Both the position numbers and the translations under genes were made by a program. Below the pieces are notes generated by a model. The model made no database searches, was not told the DNA's origin, and saw only the letters and a list, made by a program, of their open reading frames with translations. A stretch of 64,000 nucleotides of DNA from Dyadobacter sp. UC 10. GTDB lineage: Bacteria > Bacteroidota > Bacteroidia > Cytophagales > Spirosomataceae. Of this stretch, positions 42,356 to 51,576 are shown in pieces. How positions within the stretch are numbered: the stretch's first letter is position 1; the number at the start of each line of letters is the position of its first letter. The stretch spans positions 4,584,501-4,648,500 of the forward strand of contig NZ_VSRN01000001.1 of the NCBI RefSeq assembly GCF_008369915.1. The letters are read 5' to 3'.

Positions 42356-42946
42356 ATGAAAAAACGCCTGGCGGGAATGGAGGAAAAATGTCTTTGGCAG
42401 GATTACAGGGCCGGGAATATCCTCGCATTGAGTAATATCATGCAATCCTCGTACAAGGATCTGTTTCACTGGGGAATGCGGTTGTATGGTGAAAAGGAAT
42501 TCGTGAAGGACTGCATTCAGGAGGTGTTCCTGAACCTATGGAAACAGCATGGTACCATCGGCGAAGTGGAAAACGTGAAAGGCTATCTGCTGATGGTTCT
42601 CAAAAGCCACATGCTGCGTGAACTTTCCAATAAGCACCAGATGCTGCAGGCGAGTATCGACGATGACTATACATTCGCAGTCGAGTTTTCCGCCGACCTC
42701 CGGATGATCGAGGAGGAAAATGAGATTTACCAGTTTCGCACACTGGAAAAAGTGCTTAACACACTGCCGCAGCGACAAAAAGAACTGATCTATCTGCGGT
42801 TTTATCAGAACCTGAGCTTTGAAGAAATTGCTGCCGTCATGAACCTCGGGAGGCAGTCGGCTTATAATCTGTTTCAGAAATCATTGAACAGCCTCCGCAA
42901 GAACTGGCCGGTTTTAGCGCTGATGTCTTTGCTTTTTGGCGTGTGA
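42356..42946 (+). CDS. ECF-family RNA polymerase sigma factor
   Basis: 196 residues. Region 2 (about 25-95) with 'YGEKEFVKDCIQEVFLNLWKQ', which binds the -10 element and core polymerase, and region 4 (about 130-185) with 'LPQRQKELIYLRFYQNLSFEEIAAVMNL', the -35 binding HTH. Regions 1.2 and 3 are missing, as in ECF sigmas. It heads a six-gene string: FecR anti-sigma, STN-type SusC, SusD, and two exported enzymes. When ligand is bound by the SusC protein, its STN domain would signal through FecR to release this factor and switch on the operon, a pattern known for FecI/FecR and for many Bacteroidota glycan loci. The mechanism is inferred from gene order. Confidence 0.95.
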   Translation: MKKRLAGMEEKCLWQDYRAGNILALSNIMQSSYKDLFHWGMRLYGEKEFVKDCIQEVFLNLWKQHGTIGEVENVKGYLLMVLKSHMLRELSNKHQMLQASIDDDYTFAVEFSADLRMIEEENEIYQFRTLEKVLNTLPQRQKELIYLRFYQNLSFEEIAAVMNLGRQSAYNLFQKSLNSLRKNWPVLALMSLLFGV

Positions 42947-42975
42947 TTCCAATAAATAATCAATCAGGGAAGACG

Positions 42976-44046
42976 ATGAAGAATTACGCTGCCTATTTAA
43001 TGGAAGATTTCGCGGGAGACGATGATTTCCGCGATTGGGTACATGGAGACCGGCAAAAAGAAGATTTTTGGAAAGCCTTTTTGGAACAATATCCCGGAAA
43101 AGCCGAAGTGATGCGCAGAGCCGAGCAAATTATTCGCGCGGCGGACGTTCCCGAAGAAGAACTCTCGGGGTTCGAGATCAGGCGGGAAGTTGATCGTTTC
43201 CTGGAAACAGCAAATCGCGACCAGCAATCTGATAACAAAGGGATTAACTTTAAAACCCTGCTCGCTGTCGCGGCCGTGCTCGCTGTCGCGCTTTTAGCCG
43301 GGTGGCAGTTATTTTTCCGGGATACGAATGTCATATCCAAAGCGGGCCAGACACTGGAAAAGCCCCGCCTGGTACAAACCGCCAATGATACCGACAAACC
43401 TATTAGCGTCGTGCTGGAAGACGGTTCTACGGTTGTGCTGAGTCCGAAAAGCAGCATTGGTTATCCTTCCGAGTTCAAGGGCGCGGAGCGGAAAGTGTAT
43501 CTGAAAGGAGAAGCTGTATTCTCTGTCAGGCATTCCTCCCGCCCTTTCATGGTGTGCACGGGTGATATGGTTACCAAGGTGCTCGGTACGCGCTTCGTGG
43601 TGCGTGCTTTCGAGAAGGATAAGAAGATCAGCGTACAGGTACAGTCCGGAAAAGTGTCGGTGTACTCTACCAAACAGGCTGCTTCTGCGAATGTGCGCGA
43701 ACGCAGCGGCGTAATACTCACTGCAAATCAGGCCGCTATTTTTGAGAAAGAGCAAAATCTGGTGTCCAAGACATTGGTAGCCAACCCGGTATTGATCGCA
43801 AAGGATATTAAAGTCATCAACCAGGACTATGACGAAGTGTCGCTGCCTGTGATTTTGAAGGAACTGGAAAAGGGGTATGGGATCGCTATTCAGTTTGACC
43901 AGGAAACTTTCCAGAAGTGCCGCATCACCGCAAACCTATCGAACGAAACCCTTTTTGAAAAACTGGACCTGCTTTGCAAGACTGTCAGTGCGACCTATGA
44001 GATTGTCGACGGGCAGATTACGATATCAGGCCCCGGCTGTCAGTAA
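42976..44046 (+). CDS. FecR-family anti-sigma factor
   Basis: 356 residues from the ATG at 42976; a GTG at 42943 is not preferred because the N-terminal FecR helix begins 'MKNYAAYLMEDFAGDDDFRDWV' and the stop-overlap GTG would add 11 residues. The cytoplasmic N-terminal part binds the sigma factor; one membrane helix ('FKTLLAVAAVLAVALLAGWQLF', about 90-112) follows, then the periplasmic FecR domain (about 140-240: 'LEDGSTVVLSPKSSIGYP', 'VYLKGEAVFSVRH', 'VKVLGTRFVVRAFEKDKKISVQVQSGKVSV') and a C-terminal DUF4974/STN-like domain ('LPVILKELEKGYGIAIQFD'). It controls the sigma factor encoded 29 bases upstream and receives the signal from the STN domain of the SusC protein encoded downstream. Confidence 0.93.
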   Translation: MKNYAAYLMEDFAGDDDFRDWVHGDRQKEDFWKAFLEQYPGKAEVMRRAEQIIRAADVPEEELSGFEIRREVDRFLETANRDQQSDNKGINFKTLLAVAAVLAVALLAGWQLFFRDTNVISKAGQTLEKPRLVQTANDTDKPISVVLEDGSTVVLSPKSSIGYPSEFKGAERKVYLKGEAVFSVRHSSRPFMVCTGDMVTKVLGTRFVVRAFEKDKKISVQVQSGKVSVYSTKQAASANVRERSGVILTANQAAIFEKEQNLVSKTLVANPVLIAKDIKVINQDYDEVSLPVILKELEKGYGIAIQFDQETFQKCRITANLSNETLFEKLDLLCKTVSATYEIVDGQITISGPGCQ

Positions 44047-44103
44047 TTGAGTATGACTATTCCTAAACCTTTGATAAAATGACTTGATCCTCCCACAAAA
44101 AAA

Positions 44104-44175
44104 TCGGCAATGGAAGTGCCACTGCCGACAGGTTAACCTCCACTGAATGTCCCTCGCCAAAGTTATTATTCAGTG
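44104..44175 (+). promoter_or_regulatory. Two stem-loops in the region before the second susC gene
   Basis: TCGGCA-a-TGG (44104-44113) pairs with CCA-c-TGCCGA (44119-44128), and CACTGAAT (44141-44148) pairs with ATTCAGTG (44168-44175). Both lie in the 169-base gap between fecR and the SusC ATG at 44216. They may set the relative levels of regulator and transporter by attenuation or mRNA processing; there is no T tract after either. Confidence 0.5.
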
Positions 44176-44215
44176 AAAAATCCGCTAAATCGAACCTTTA
44201 ACCTTGAACAAAACT

Positions 44216-47200
44216 ATGAAAAAAAATGCTGCCCGGCAATTTGCGGCTAGACTAATGACATTCTCTCTGATACAGTTCCTGATCATGCTGACAGTCATCG
44301 GCATTTCGTTTGCTCACGACTCGAAGGCGCAGCAATACCTCGACCGCAGGCTGAGTATTGATGCGCAGAATGTTCACTTTAAGAAGGTCTTGACCGATAT
44401 CGAAAAGTCGACTGACGTCCGGTTCGTATACAGTTCTCAGGTAATCGAACCTGGCCGCATGATTACGATCCGGCAGCAAAATGTTACGCTGAGGCAAGTT
44501 CTGCAGCAGCTTTTGACGCCGCTGCAAATCAACTACGAACTCGTTGGTAAAAAGATCGTATTGTCCAATAAAATCCGCGACAACCGCCAGTCGGACGCAG
44601 GTATCGACCTCAGCGAAGACGCCGGGGAGGTTGAAACTGCACGGGTCACAACGGGTAAGGTGACGGACGAGAAAGGGCTGGGATTAGCAGGGGTGAATGT
44701 GGTTGTGAAGGGTACGCAGATCGGTACAACCACTGATACAGAGGGGCAGTATTCCATTGACGTGCAACCGGACGCGATTCTGGTATTCAGTTTTGTGGGA
44801 TATAAAAGTCAGGAGGTAACAGTGGGAACGCGTTCTGATATTTCTGTTAGTCTAGTTGCCGAGGACCGCGCGTTGCAGGAAATTGTGGTAGTAGGTTACG
44901 GAACACAAAAGCAGCGGGAAGTAACCGGCTCCATCGCCACCTTGCAGGCGGCGCAGCTGGAAGATCAGCCGGTAGGCCAGTTTGCGCAAAAGTTACAGGG
45001 GCGGATCGCGGGTGTGCAGATCAACCAGGCTACGGGCGTGCCGGGAAGCGGAATGACGATCCGGATCCGCGGCGCGGCGTCGATCAATGCCGGTAACTCG
45101 CCGCTTTATGTAGTGGATGGTTTTCCTATTGTCGGGGATATCAACAATATCAATCCCAACGAAATTGAAACATTCTCCATCCTGAAAGGCGCTTCTGCCG
45201 CCGCATTGTACGGTTCGCGTGCGGCAAACGGTGTGGTACTGATCACCACCAAGCAGGCAAAGCCCGGAAAGACTGCGATCCAGTTCAGCGCTACTTTCGG
45301 CGTGGCGCAGGTGCCGCAGAAAGGACGCGCCAAGCTGATGAATTCAAAGGAATTCCTGCAGGACAGGAAAGCGATATTTGAAGATAAGATCAAATACGAA
45401 GGCTACACAGGAGGTATTCCTGAACTCTACCAAAATCCCGAAGCCTGGACGGGGCCGGATACTGATTGGTATGAAGAATTGCTGCAGCCCGCTGGCCAAA
45501 ACAGCTATAATCTGTCTTTGATGACCAATAAGGACAATTTCAGCTCAGCTACGACTGTCGGCTATTACAAGGAAAAAGGTGCGGTGATCAATAGTGATTT
45601 CCAGCGTTTTTCTTTTCGTTCCAACAATGAATACAAGGTCAATAAAGCCATCAGGGTAGGCGTCAACATTGCCCCTACGTACCAGGTGAGCAATAACCCG
45701 ACGAATTCCAGTGATGATTTTTCTAACGGTGACGGGTTTTACAGTCTGATTTATTCGGCGATCATCACGCCCCCCATTTTTTCACCCTACGAAACGAATC
45801 CCGACGGAACAAAGAAGGTAAGTTTTTCCGGTCCCGGCTTATTCACATTTCCAAACTGGAAAAGGTCACTGGAAGAAACGACAAACAAAAGCTCCTCCAC
45901 CCGGGTACTTGGAAATGCCTACGCCGAAGTTGATTTTTTGAAGGATTTTCGATTTAAAAGTTCGGTATCCATTGATTTGCAGGATCGCAGGCAGCGCACG
46001 TTCAGTCCGTCGACCGTAGGAACGATTTTCGCCAATGCGCCCAAGCTGGCGACCGGCTCTTACCGCACCAGTCAATACACTTCCTGGTTGACTGAAAACA
46101 CCCTGAACTATACCAAAACAATCGCTGCCGATCACAATGTGGAAGCGCTGGTAGGGTATTCGGCCCAGCTTTTCAGGCAGGAGAATAATCTGCTGACCGG
46201 AACCAGCTTCCCCGACGATGCGGTAAGTTGGATCGATGCTGCTGCTATTAAAAACGGCGGCAGCAATTCTACGGAATGGTCTCTGCTATCGATGTTTACC
46301 CGTTTGAATTACAATTATAAAGGTAAATACCTGCTCGCAGCCTCTATTCGCCGAGATGGTTCGTCCCGGTTCGGGTCTGAAAACCGGTGGGGCTCATTTC
46401 CGTCGATTTCGGCGGGCTGGATCATTTCCGACGAAGCTTTTGCACAAAAATGGAAGTCTGTCAGCTACCTGAAATTCCGCGCGGAATATGGCGACGCGGG
46501 TAATTTCAATATTGGAAACTATAACCAGTTCGGCAATATCGTCACGACCAACTACGTGTTTGGCGGGGCGCTGGTACAGGGCCGCAGCCCTTCCAGTATC
46601 GGCAACAACCGGCTAACCTGGGAAACAACCCGTGGAATGGATTTCGGTGTGGACCTTGGCCTGTTCAATGACAGGGTTTCGGTGACACTGGACTATTATA
46701 CCAAGCGGACTAAAAATATGCTGTACCAGGTTGACATTCCGGCCGGTACCGGGTTTTCGAATATCCAGGATAATATCGGGGAGTTTAAATTCTGGGGATA
46801 CGAGGTAGGGGCGACCACGCGAAACCTTGTAGGCGCACTGAAATGGACGACCGATTTCAATGTATCTATAAACAGGAACCGCGTGATGAAACTGGGTACC
46901 AACAATACGCCGATCGGGGGCATTGGTGAGTATCCTTCCGAGATCTGGAAAACAGAAGTAGGCCGCCCGATGGGCCAGTTTTACGGATATATTTTCGACG
47001 GTATTTACAAAACCCAGGAAGAATTCGATTCCCAGGCCAAACACAGCACTTCACAGGTGGGTACTGCCCGCATGAAAGACCTGAACAACGACGGCGTGAT
47101 CAATACCCTGGACCGTACTTATATCGGCAATCCCAGTCCGAAGTTTTTATTTGGGATCAACAATAGCCTCAATTACAGGAACTTCGATTTGAATCTGGTT

Positions 47201-47635
47201 TTCTCCGGTGCGGTTGGGAACAAAATGTACTACTCTTTGGCAGAATGGACAGAAACGCTGGAAGGGATTTTCAATGTTGAAAAATACATGAAAGACCGCT
47301 GGCGTTCGGAAGATGACCCCGGGGCCGGTATCATCGGACGTTCGCTGTCGGGTACCACTTCATTTCCAAGAAGCAATACCAACAGACTGGTACTGGACGC
47401 GTCCTATCTGACGCTAAAAAATGTGACGCTGGGGTACACCTTACCGCACCTCACGAGGTTTGTCAGCAAGGCGCGCATTTTCGTCAGCATCCAGCAGGCA
47501 TTTGTACTCACCAAATACAAAGGATCCAATCCCGAGGCGAGCCTCAACGGCCTGAACGGACTCCGGGAAGGTGTGGATGTGAGCCCGTACCCGGTACCCC
47601 GGACTTCGGCTTTGGGTTTGAATGTAAGCTTCTAA
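44216..47635 (+). CDS. SusC/RagA-family TonB-linked transporter with STN signalling domain
   Basis: 1139 residues from the ATG at 44216 ('MKKNAARQFAARLMTFSLIQF' signal; the in-frame TTG at 44204 is not needed). Domains: STN secretin/TonB N-terminal short domain (about 40-125: 'RRLSIDAQNVHFKKVLTDIE', 'VTLRQVLQQLLTPLQINYELV'), a carboxypeptidase-regulatory-like domain (about 145-220), plug ('LQEIVVVGYGTQKQREVTGSI', 'IRGAASINAGNSPLYVVDGFP', 'GSRAANGVVLITTK') and barrel ending 'TSALGLNVSF'. The STN domain couples ligand transport to the FecR anti-sigma factor encoded 169 bases upstream, so this receptor controls its own operon. It imports a ligand handed over by the SusD protein of the next gene; the presence of a PSD1/DUF1553 and a DUF1501 protein in the operon suggests an unusual polymeric substrate, but which one cannot be read from sequence. 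Confidence 0.95.
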   Translation: MKKNAARQFAARLMTFSLIQFLIMLTVIGISFAHDSKAQQYLDRRLSIDAQNVHFKKVLTDIEKSTDVRFVYSSQVIEPGRMITIRQQNVTLRQVLQQLLTPLQINYELVGKKIVLSNKIRDNRQSDAGIDLSEDAGEVETARVTTGKVTDEKGLGLAGVNVVVKGTQIGTTTDTEGQYSIDVQPDAILVFSFVGYKSQEVTVGTRSDISVSLVAEDRALQEIVVVGYGTQKQREVTGSIATLQAAQLEDQPVGQFAQKLQGRIAGVQINQATGVPGSGMTIRIRGAASINAGNSPLYVVDGFPIVGDINNINPNEIETFSILKGASAAALYGSRAANGVVLITTKQAKPGKTAIQFSATFGVAQVPQKGRAKLMNSKEFLQDRKAIFEDKIKYEGYTGGIPELYQNPEAWTGPDTDWYEELLQPAGQNSYNLSLMTNKDNFSSATTVGYYKEKGAVINSDFQRFSFRSNNEYKVNKAIRVGVNIAPTYQVSNNPTNSSDDFSNGDGFYSLIYSAIITPPIFSPYETNPDGTKKVSFSGPGLFTFPNWKRSLEETTNKSSSTRVLGNAYAEVDFLKDFRFKSSVSIDLQDRRQRTFSPSTVGTIFANAPKLATGSYRTSQYTSWLTENTLNYTKTIAADHNVEALVGYSAQLFRQENNLLTGTSFPDDAVSWIDAAAIKNGGSNSTEWSLLSMFTRLNYNYKGKYLLAASIRRDGSSRFGSENRWGSFPSISAGWIISDEAFAQKWKSVSYLKFRAEYGDAGNFNIGNYNQFGNIVTTNYVFGGALVQGRSPSSIGNNRLTWETTRGMDFGVDLGLFNDRVSVTLDYYTKRTKNMLYQVDIPAGTGFSNIQDNIGEFKFWGYEVGATTRNLVGALKWTTDFNVSINRNRVMKLGTNNTPIGGIGEYPSEIWKTEVGRPMGQFYGYIFDGIYKTQEEFDSQAKHSTSQVGTARMKDLNNDGVINTLDRTYIGNPSPKFLFGINNSLNYRNFDLNLVFSGAVGNKMYYSLAEWTETLEGIFNVEKYMKDRWRSEDDPGAGIIGRSLSGTTSFPRSNTNRLVLDASYLTLKNVTLGYTLPHLTRFVSKARIFVSIQQAFVLTKYKGSNPEASLNGLNGLREGVDVSPYPVPRTSALGLNVSF

Positions 47636-47653
47636 CTGCTAACCTCTTTCAAG

Positions 47654-49192
47654 ATGAAAAATATTACATATATCATCCTCTCGCTCACGATACTCCTCAC
47701 TTCGTGTTCCGACGAATTCCTCAACCGCGTACCTGAAAGCTCGGTTACATCCGGTAATTTTTATGAAACCGAAGCGCAGTTCGAGCAGGCCCTGATAGGG
47801 GCTTATGCTTCACTGCGGGCTGGGAAAGGCTCTATTGCCTCCTGGACAATGGGCGAAATGCGGTCGGACAACACCCACCTTGAATTCAATAATACCAACC
47901 GCGGCGGACAATATATTGAACGCGAGGATACCGATTTTTTTCTGGACAGAAATGTAAGCGGCATTGTGGCCGACAAATACAATACCCTGTACGTCGGCAT
48001 CGCAAGAACCAATGCAATCCTGGATAATATCAGTAATGCCACATTCAGCCAGGCCGCGGTCGACAACATCGTCGCCCAGGCGAAGTTCCTGCGTGCGGTC
48101 TATTACTTCGAACTCGTGCGCTATTTCGGGGGAGTGCCTTTGTATCTGACAACTGTAAAAGCAGCTGGCGAGGCTTACATTCCGAGGGCTTCCGTGGAAG
48201 AGGTTTACCAGGTGATCCTGGCCGATGTAGCGGAAGCCGTGGCCAAACTGCCCGCTCCGTCGTTTCCGCAAAACGGTCGGGCCAACAAAGGTACCGCGCG
48301 TATGCTGCTGGCGGACATTTACCTGACCCGGAAAAACTTCGCAGGCGCGGAAACAGAACTCAAAGCTATCCTGGAAATGGGTTATACCCTGTTGCCCGAC
48401 TACGCAGCTGCTTTCAGTCCGGCCAATAAGAACAGCGGGGAATCCATTTTTGAGATACAGTACCAGCAGGGTAACCAGGGGCAACAGAGCGACTTTCTAT
48501 ACCCTTTTTTGCCGCTTTCTTCGGACGTTAAAATCATCACGGGTATCATGTCGCAGAACCGGCAGGGTGGCGGCTGGAACGTTCCTACATTTGAAATGAT
48601 AGAAACTTACGAGGCTGGCGATAAGCGGCTGGATGCCTCTATTGCCATTGCAGAAGGTACCGGCGTAGTGGGGGATATGGTGATCACAGCGATTAAAAGT
48701 CCCGTGGGTTACAAAGTGCCGGCCGGAAAGCGGGCATATCCGTTTATCAAAAAATACCTGCATACCCACAGTCTCGAACAAAACACGGATGATAATTTCC
48801 CGATCTACCGCTACTCCGACGCATTGCTGTCGCTTGCCGAGGCGTTGAATGAGCAGGGGAAATCGGCGGATGCTTTGAAACACTTAAATACGGTAAGACA
48901 ACGAGCAGGGCTGGCCGCTTCAACCGCGACAAATCAAGCCCAGCTGCGGGACATTATCCTGCACGAACGCCGGGTGGAATTCGCGTTCGAAAACAAACGC
49001 TGGCTGGATCTTGTACGTACCGGAAAGGCTATTGAAGTAATGACAAAAAACGGGGAATACATTAAAAAGGCACACGCAGGAGAATCTTATATTCCTGCGA
49101 ACAGCTATCAGGTCACCGAGCAAAAATTGCTTTTCCCCATTCCAAACCGCGAGATACTGATCGGCGACCTGGAACAAAATCCTGGCTATTGA
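47654..49192 (+). CDS. SusD/RagB-family nutrient-binding lipoprotein (sigma/FecR operon)
   Basis: 512 residues with lipobox 'TILLTSC' (C19) and the mature start 'SDEFLNRVPESSVTSGNFYE' typical of SusD. Helical TPR-type elements 'AQFEQALIGAYASLRAG', 'VAQAKFLRAVYYFELVRYFGGVPL' and the 'RASVEEVYQVILADVAEAVAKLP' region follow; the C-terminus has 'DALLSLAEALNEQGKSADALKHLNTVRQRAGL', 'LRDIILHERRVEFAFENKRWLDLVRTGK' and 'LFPIPNREILIGDLEQNPGY'. It sits on the outer face of the outer membrane, capturing ligand for the SusC barrel encoded 18 bases upstream. The specificity is unknown. Confidence 0.95.
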   Translation: MKNITYIILSLTILLTSCSDEFLNRVPESSVTSGNFYETEAQFEQALIGAYASLRAGKGSIASWTMGEMRSDNTHLEFNNTNRGGQYIEREDTDFFLDRNVSGIVADKYNTLYVGIARTNAILDNISNATFSQAAVDNIVAQAKFLRAVYYFELVRYFGGVPLYLTTVKAAGEAYIPRASVEEVYQVILADVAEAVAKLPAPSFPQNGRANKGTARMLLADIYLTRKNFAGAETELKAILEMGYTLLPDYAAAFSPANKNSGESIFEIQYQQGNQGQQSDFLYPFLPLSSDVKIITGIMSQNRQGGGWNVPTFEMIETYEAGDKRLDASIAIAEGTGVVGDMVITAIKSPVGYKVPAGKRAYPFIKKYLHTHSLEQNTDDNFPIYRYSDALLSLAEALNEQGKSADALKHLNTVRQRAGLAASTATNQAQLRDIILHERRVEFAFENKRWLDLVRTGKAIEVMTKNGEYIKKAHAGESYIPANSYQVTEQKLLFPIPNREILIGDLEQNPGY

Positions 49193-49212
49193 TTAAAACG
49201 AAATTGGTAAAA

Positions 49213-51576
49213 ATGCGCTTTTTGATATTGAGAAAAAGAATGAGGAAGGTAGCCTGTCGACTGGTGTTTTTCTGCCTGAGCTGCGTTACCATGTTGCTGG
49301 CTGGTTGTGGAGAAAAGACTGCTGACCAGGGGGTTGGCTCGTTTGATGGAGAAATAAGCTATAATTTTGATATCCGGCCGATTTTGTCGGATAAATGTCT
49401 CGCCTGTCACGGTCCTGATGCGAATAAGCGCGAGGCCGGGCTGCGACTGGATATCGCGGAAGATGCTTATAAGGCTTTGAAGGAAAATCCGGGAATGCAT
49501 GGTATTGTTCCCGGAAAACCTGCCCTGTCGGAAGTTTATTTACGCATTACCACAAGTGATACCAGCCTGCAAATGCCGCCGAAATCTTCCAACCTGCGGC
49601 TGACCGAACAGGAAGTGGAGCTGATCGGAAAATGGATCAAACAGGGCGCGAAGTACGAAAAACACTGGGCGTTTGTAGCGCCGCGGAAAGCGAAACTGCC
49701 CGGAGTGCAGGATGAAAACTGGCCGAAAAATGAGATCGATTATTTCATTATGGCCATGCAGGAACGGAAAGGCTTCTCTCCCAATCCAGAAGCAGACCGC
49801 GAGCGCCTGTTGAAGCGTTTGAGCCTCGATCTGACGGGCCTTCCGCCGGATATCGCTACCATGGACGCTTTTTTAGCTGACCAGAGTGCGAAGGCTTATG
49901 AAAAAGTAGTCGACAAACTGCTGGCCAGTCCGGCATACGGCGAGCGAATGGCCCTTCCGTGGCTTGATGTGGCGAGGTACTCAGATTCTTACGGTTATCA
50001 GATGGATAATTTCCGCACACAATGGCCGTGGCGCGACTGGGTTATTCATGCTTTTAATGAGAATATTTCTTACAAAGATTTCATTACCTGGCAGTTGGCC
50101 GGCGATCTGATGCCGGGAGGAGGTAAGGAACAACTGCTGGCAACAGGCTTTAACCGTAACCACAAAATTACCGAAGAGGGCGCGGTGGACGAAGAGGAAT
50201 ACCGGATCAGCTACGTTACCGACCGAAGCGATACTTTTGGCAAAGCTTTGCTGGGCGTTACCATGGAATGCGCGCACTGCCACGATCACAAATACGATCC
50301 GTTTACACAAAAGGAATACTTTCAAATGTTTTCTTTTTTTAACAATGTAAACGAAATGCGGGCGGTTTACACGGCTATTGACCCGTCAGTAGGAAAGCCG
50401 GAATCCTATGCCAAAAAACCGATGATGGAGATTACCGACGCGGATGTAAAAGGGATCCTGGATTTTATTAACAAACCCGATACTACCCGCCTGATCGTGT
50501 CTGTCATGGGCGATCTGGACACGTTGCGAAAGACTTACGTGCTGCAAAGAGGTATTTTTAATTCCTACGGAGAGGAAGTTCAGGCCGGTACGCCGCTTTC
50601 AATCCTGCCTTTTGACCCGAGTTTTCCAAAGAACCGCCTGGGACTCACACAATGGCTTTTTGATAAGCGCAATCCGTTGACAGCCAGAGTATTTGTCAAT
50701 AGAATGTGGCAGGAATTTTTCGGCAGGGGAATTGTAAAAACGGTGGGCGACTTCGGTATGCAGGGCGAGCTGCCTACGCATCCCGCCCTGCTGGACTGGC
50801 TGGCGGTTGATTTCGCAGAACATAACTGGGATATGAAGCGACTGGTCAAACAAATTGTAATGTCCGCTACTTACAGGCAATCGGTCGTTGTAAGTCCTGA
50901 GAAAAGGCAGGCCGACCCGGAGAACATTTACCTGGCGCGCTCCCCCCGCTACCGTATTCCCGCAGAATTTGTAAAAGATGTAGTGCTGGCAAGCAGCGGG
51001 CTGCTGAACCGGCAGATTGGGGGACCAAGCGTAAAACCTTACCAGCCGGAAGGTCTTTGGGAGGGCGCTACCGCCGGGGGCGATGGGTTATTGTCGGTTT
51101 ACCGGCAGGATCATGGGCCGGATCTGTACCGGCGCGGGATGTACACATTTGTAAAGCGCACAGTCCCTCCGCCTTCCATGGCGATCTTCGACGCGAGTAA
51201 CCGCGATTTGTGCGAAGTTTCCCGTCAGAAAACCAATACGCCGCTGCAAGCCCTCGTGATGATGAACGATCCGGCCGTGCTGGAAGCTTCGCGGGTACTG
51301 GCTTCCGGTTTAATGCGGGAAAAAACCTCAGTCGAACAAAAGATCATCAAAGCATTCAGGCGGATTGTCTGCCGGAAGCCAACAGAAGGGGAACTGTCGG
51401 TACTGGCAGGTTATTATGCCGAAGAACAAAAGATTATGACCGATGCAAAGGCCGCGAAATTGATAGCGGTAGGCGAATATCCGGTTATGACAAATATAGA
51501 CCGGAAACAGCTGGCCATTCTGGCGCGCGTTATTTCAACCATCTATAACCTGGAAGAGGCGATTACAAAAACATGA
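49213..51576 (+). CDS. PSD1-type cytochrome c lipoprotein with DUF1549 and DUF1553 domains
   Basis: 787 residues from the ATG at 49213 (the TTG at 49189 overlapping the previous stop is less likely; ATG 49243 is also possible). A lipobox 'MLLAGC' gives a lipid anchor. The first domain is Planctomycete cytochrome C (PSD1/PSCyt1) with heme motif C62-L-A-C65-H66 in 'ILSDKCLACHGPDANKREAG', then DUF1549 (about 165-375: 'LLKRLSLDLTGLPP', 'WLDVARYSDSYGYQMDN', 'CAHCHDHKYDPFTQKEYFQ', with a second CxxCH, CAHCH) and DUF1553 (about 475-740: 'LTARVFVNRMWQEFFGRG', 'TNTPLQALVMMNDPAVLEASR'). Such proteins are abundant in Planctomycetes and in Bacteroidota SusCD operons; their enzymatic role is undefined, and redox processing of a polysaccharide or its sulfate/ester groups is a common guess. 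The next gene overlaps by ATGA. Confidence 0.9.
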   Translation: MRFLILRKRMRKVACRLVFFCLSCVTMLLAGCGEKTADQGVGSFDGEISYNFDIRPILSDKCLACHGPDANKREAGLRLDIAEDAYKALKENPGMHGIVPGKPALSEVYLRITTSDTSLQMPPKSSNLRLTEQEVELIGKWIKQGAKYEKHWAFVAPRKAKLPGVQDENWPKNEIDYFIMAMQERKGFSPNPEADRERLLKRLSLDLTGLPPDIATMDAFLADQSAKAYEKVVDKLLASPAYGERMALPWLDVARYSDSYGYQMDNFRTQWPWRDWVIHAFNENISYKDFITWQLAGDLMPGGGKEQLLATGFNRNHKITEEGAVDEEEYRISYVTDRSDTFGKALLGVTMECAHCHDHKYDPFTQKEYFQMFSFFNNVNEMRAVYTAIDPSVGKPESYAKKPMMEITDADVKGILDFINKPDTTRLIVSVMGDLDTLRKTYVLQRGIFNSYGEEVQAGTPLSILPFDPSFPKNRLGLTQWLFDKRNPLTARVFVNRMWQEFFGRGIVKTVGDFGMQGELPTHPALLDWLAVDFAEHNWDMKRLVKQIVMSATYRQSVVVSPEKRQADPENIYLARSPRYRIPAEFVKDVVLASSGLLNRQIGGPSVKPYQPEGLWEGATAGGDGLLSVYRQDHGPDLYRRGMYTFVKRTVPPPSMAIFDASNRDLCEVSRQKTNTPLQALVMMNDPAVLEASRVLASGLMREKTSVEQKIIKAFRRIVCRKPTEGELSVLAGYYAEEQKIMTDAKAAKLIAVGEYPVMTNIDRKQLAILARVISTIYNLEEAITKT

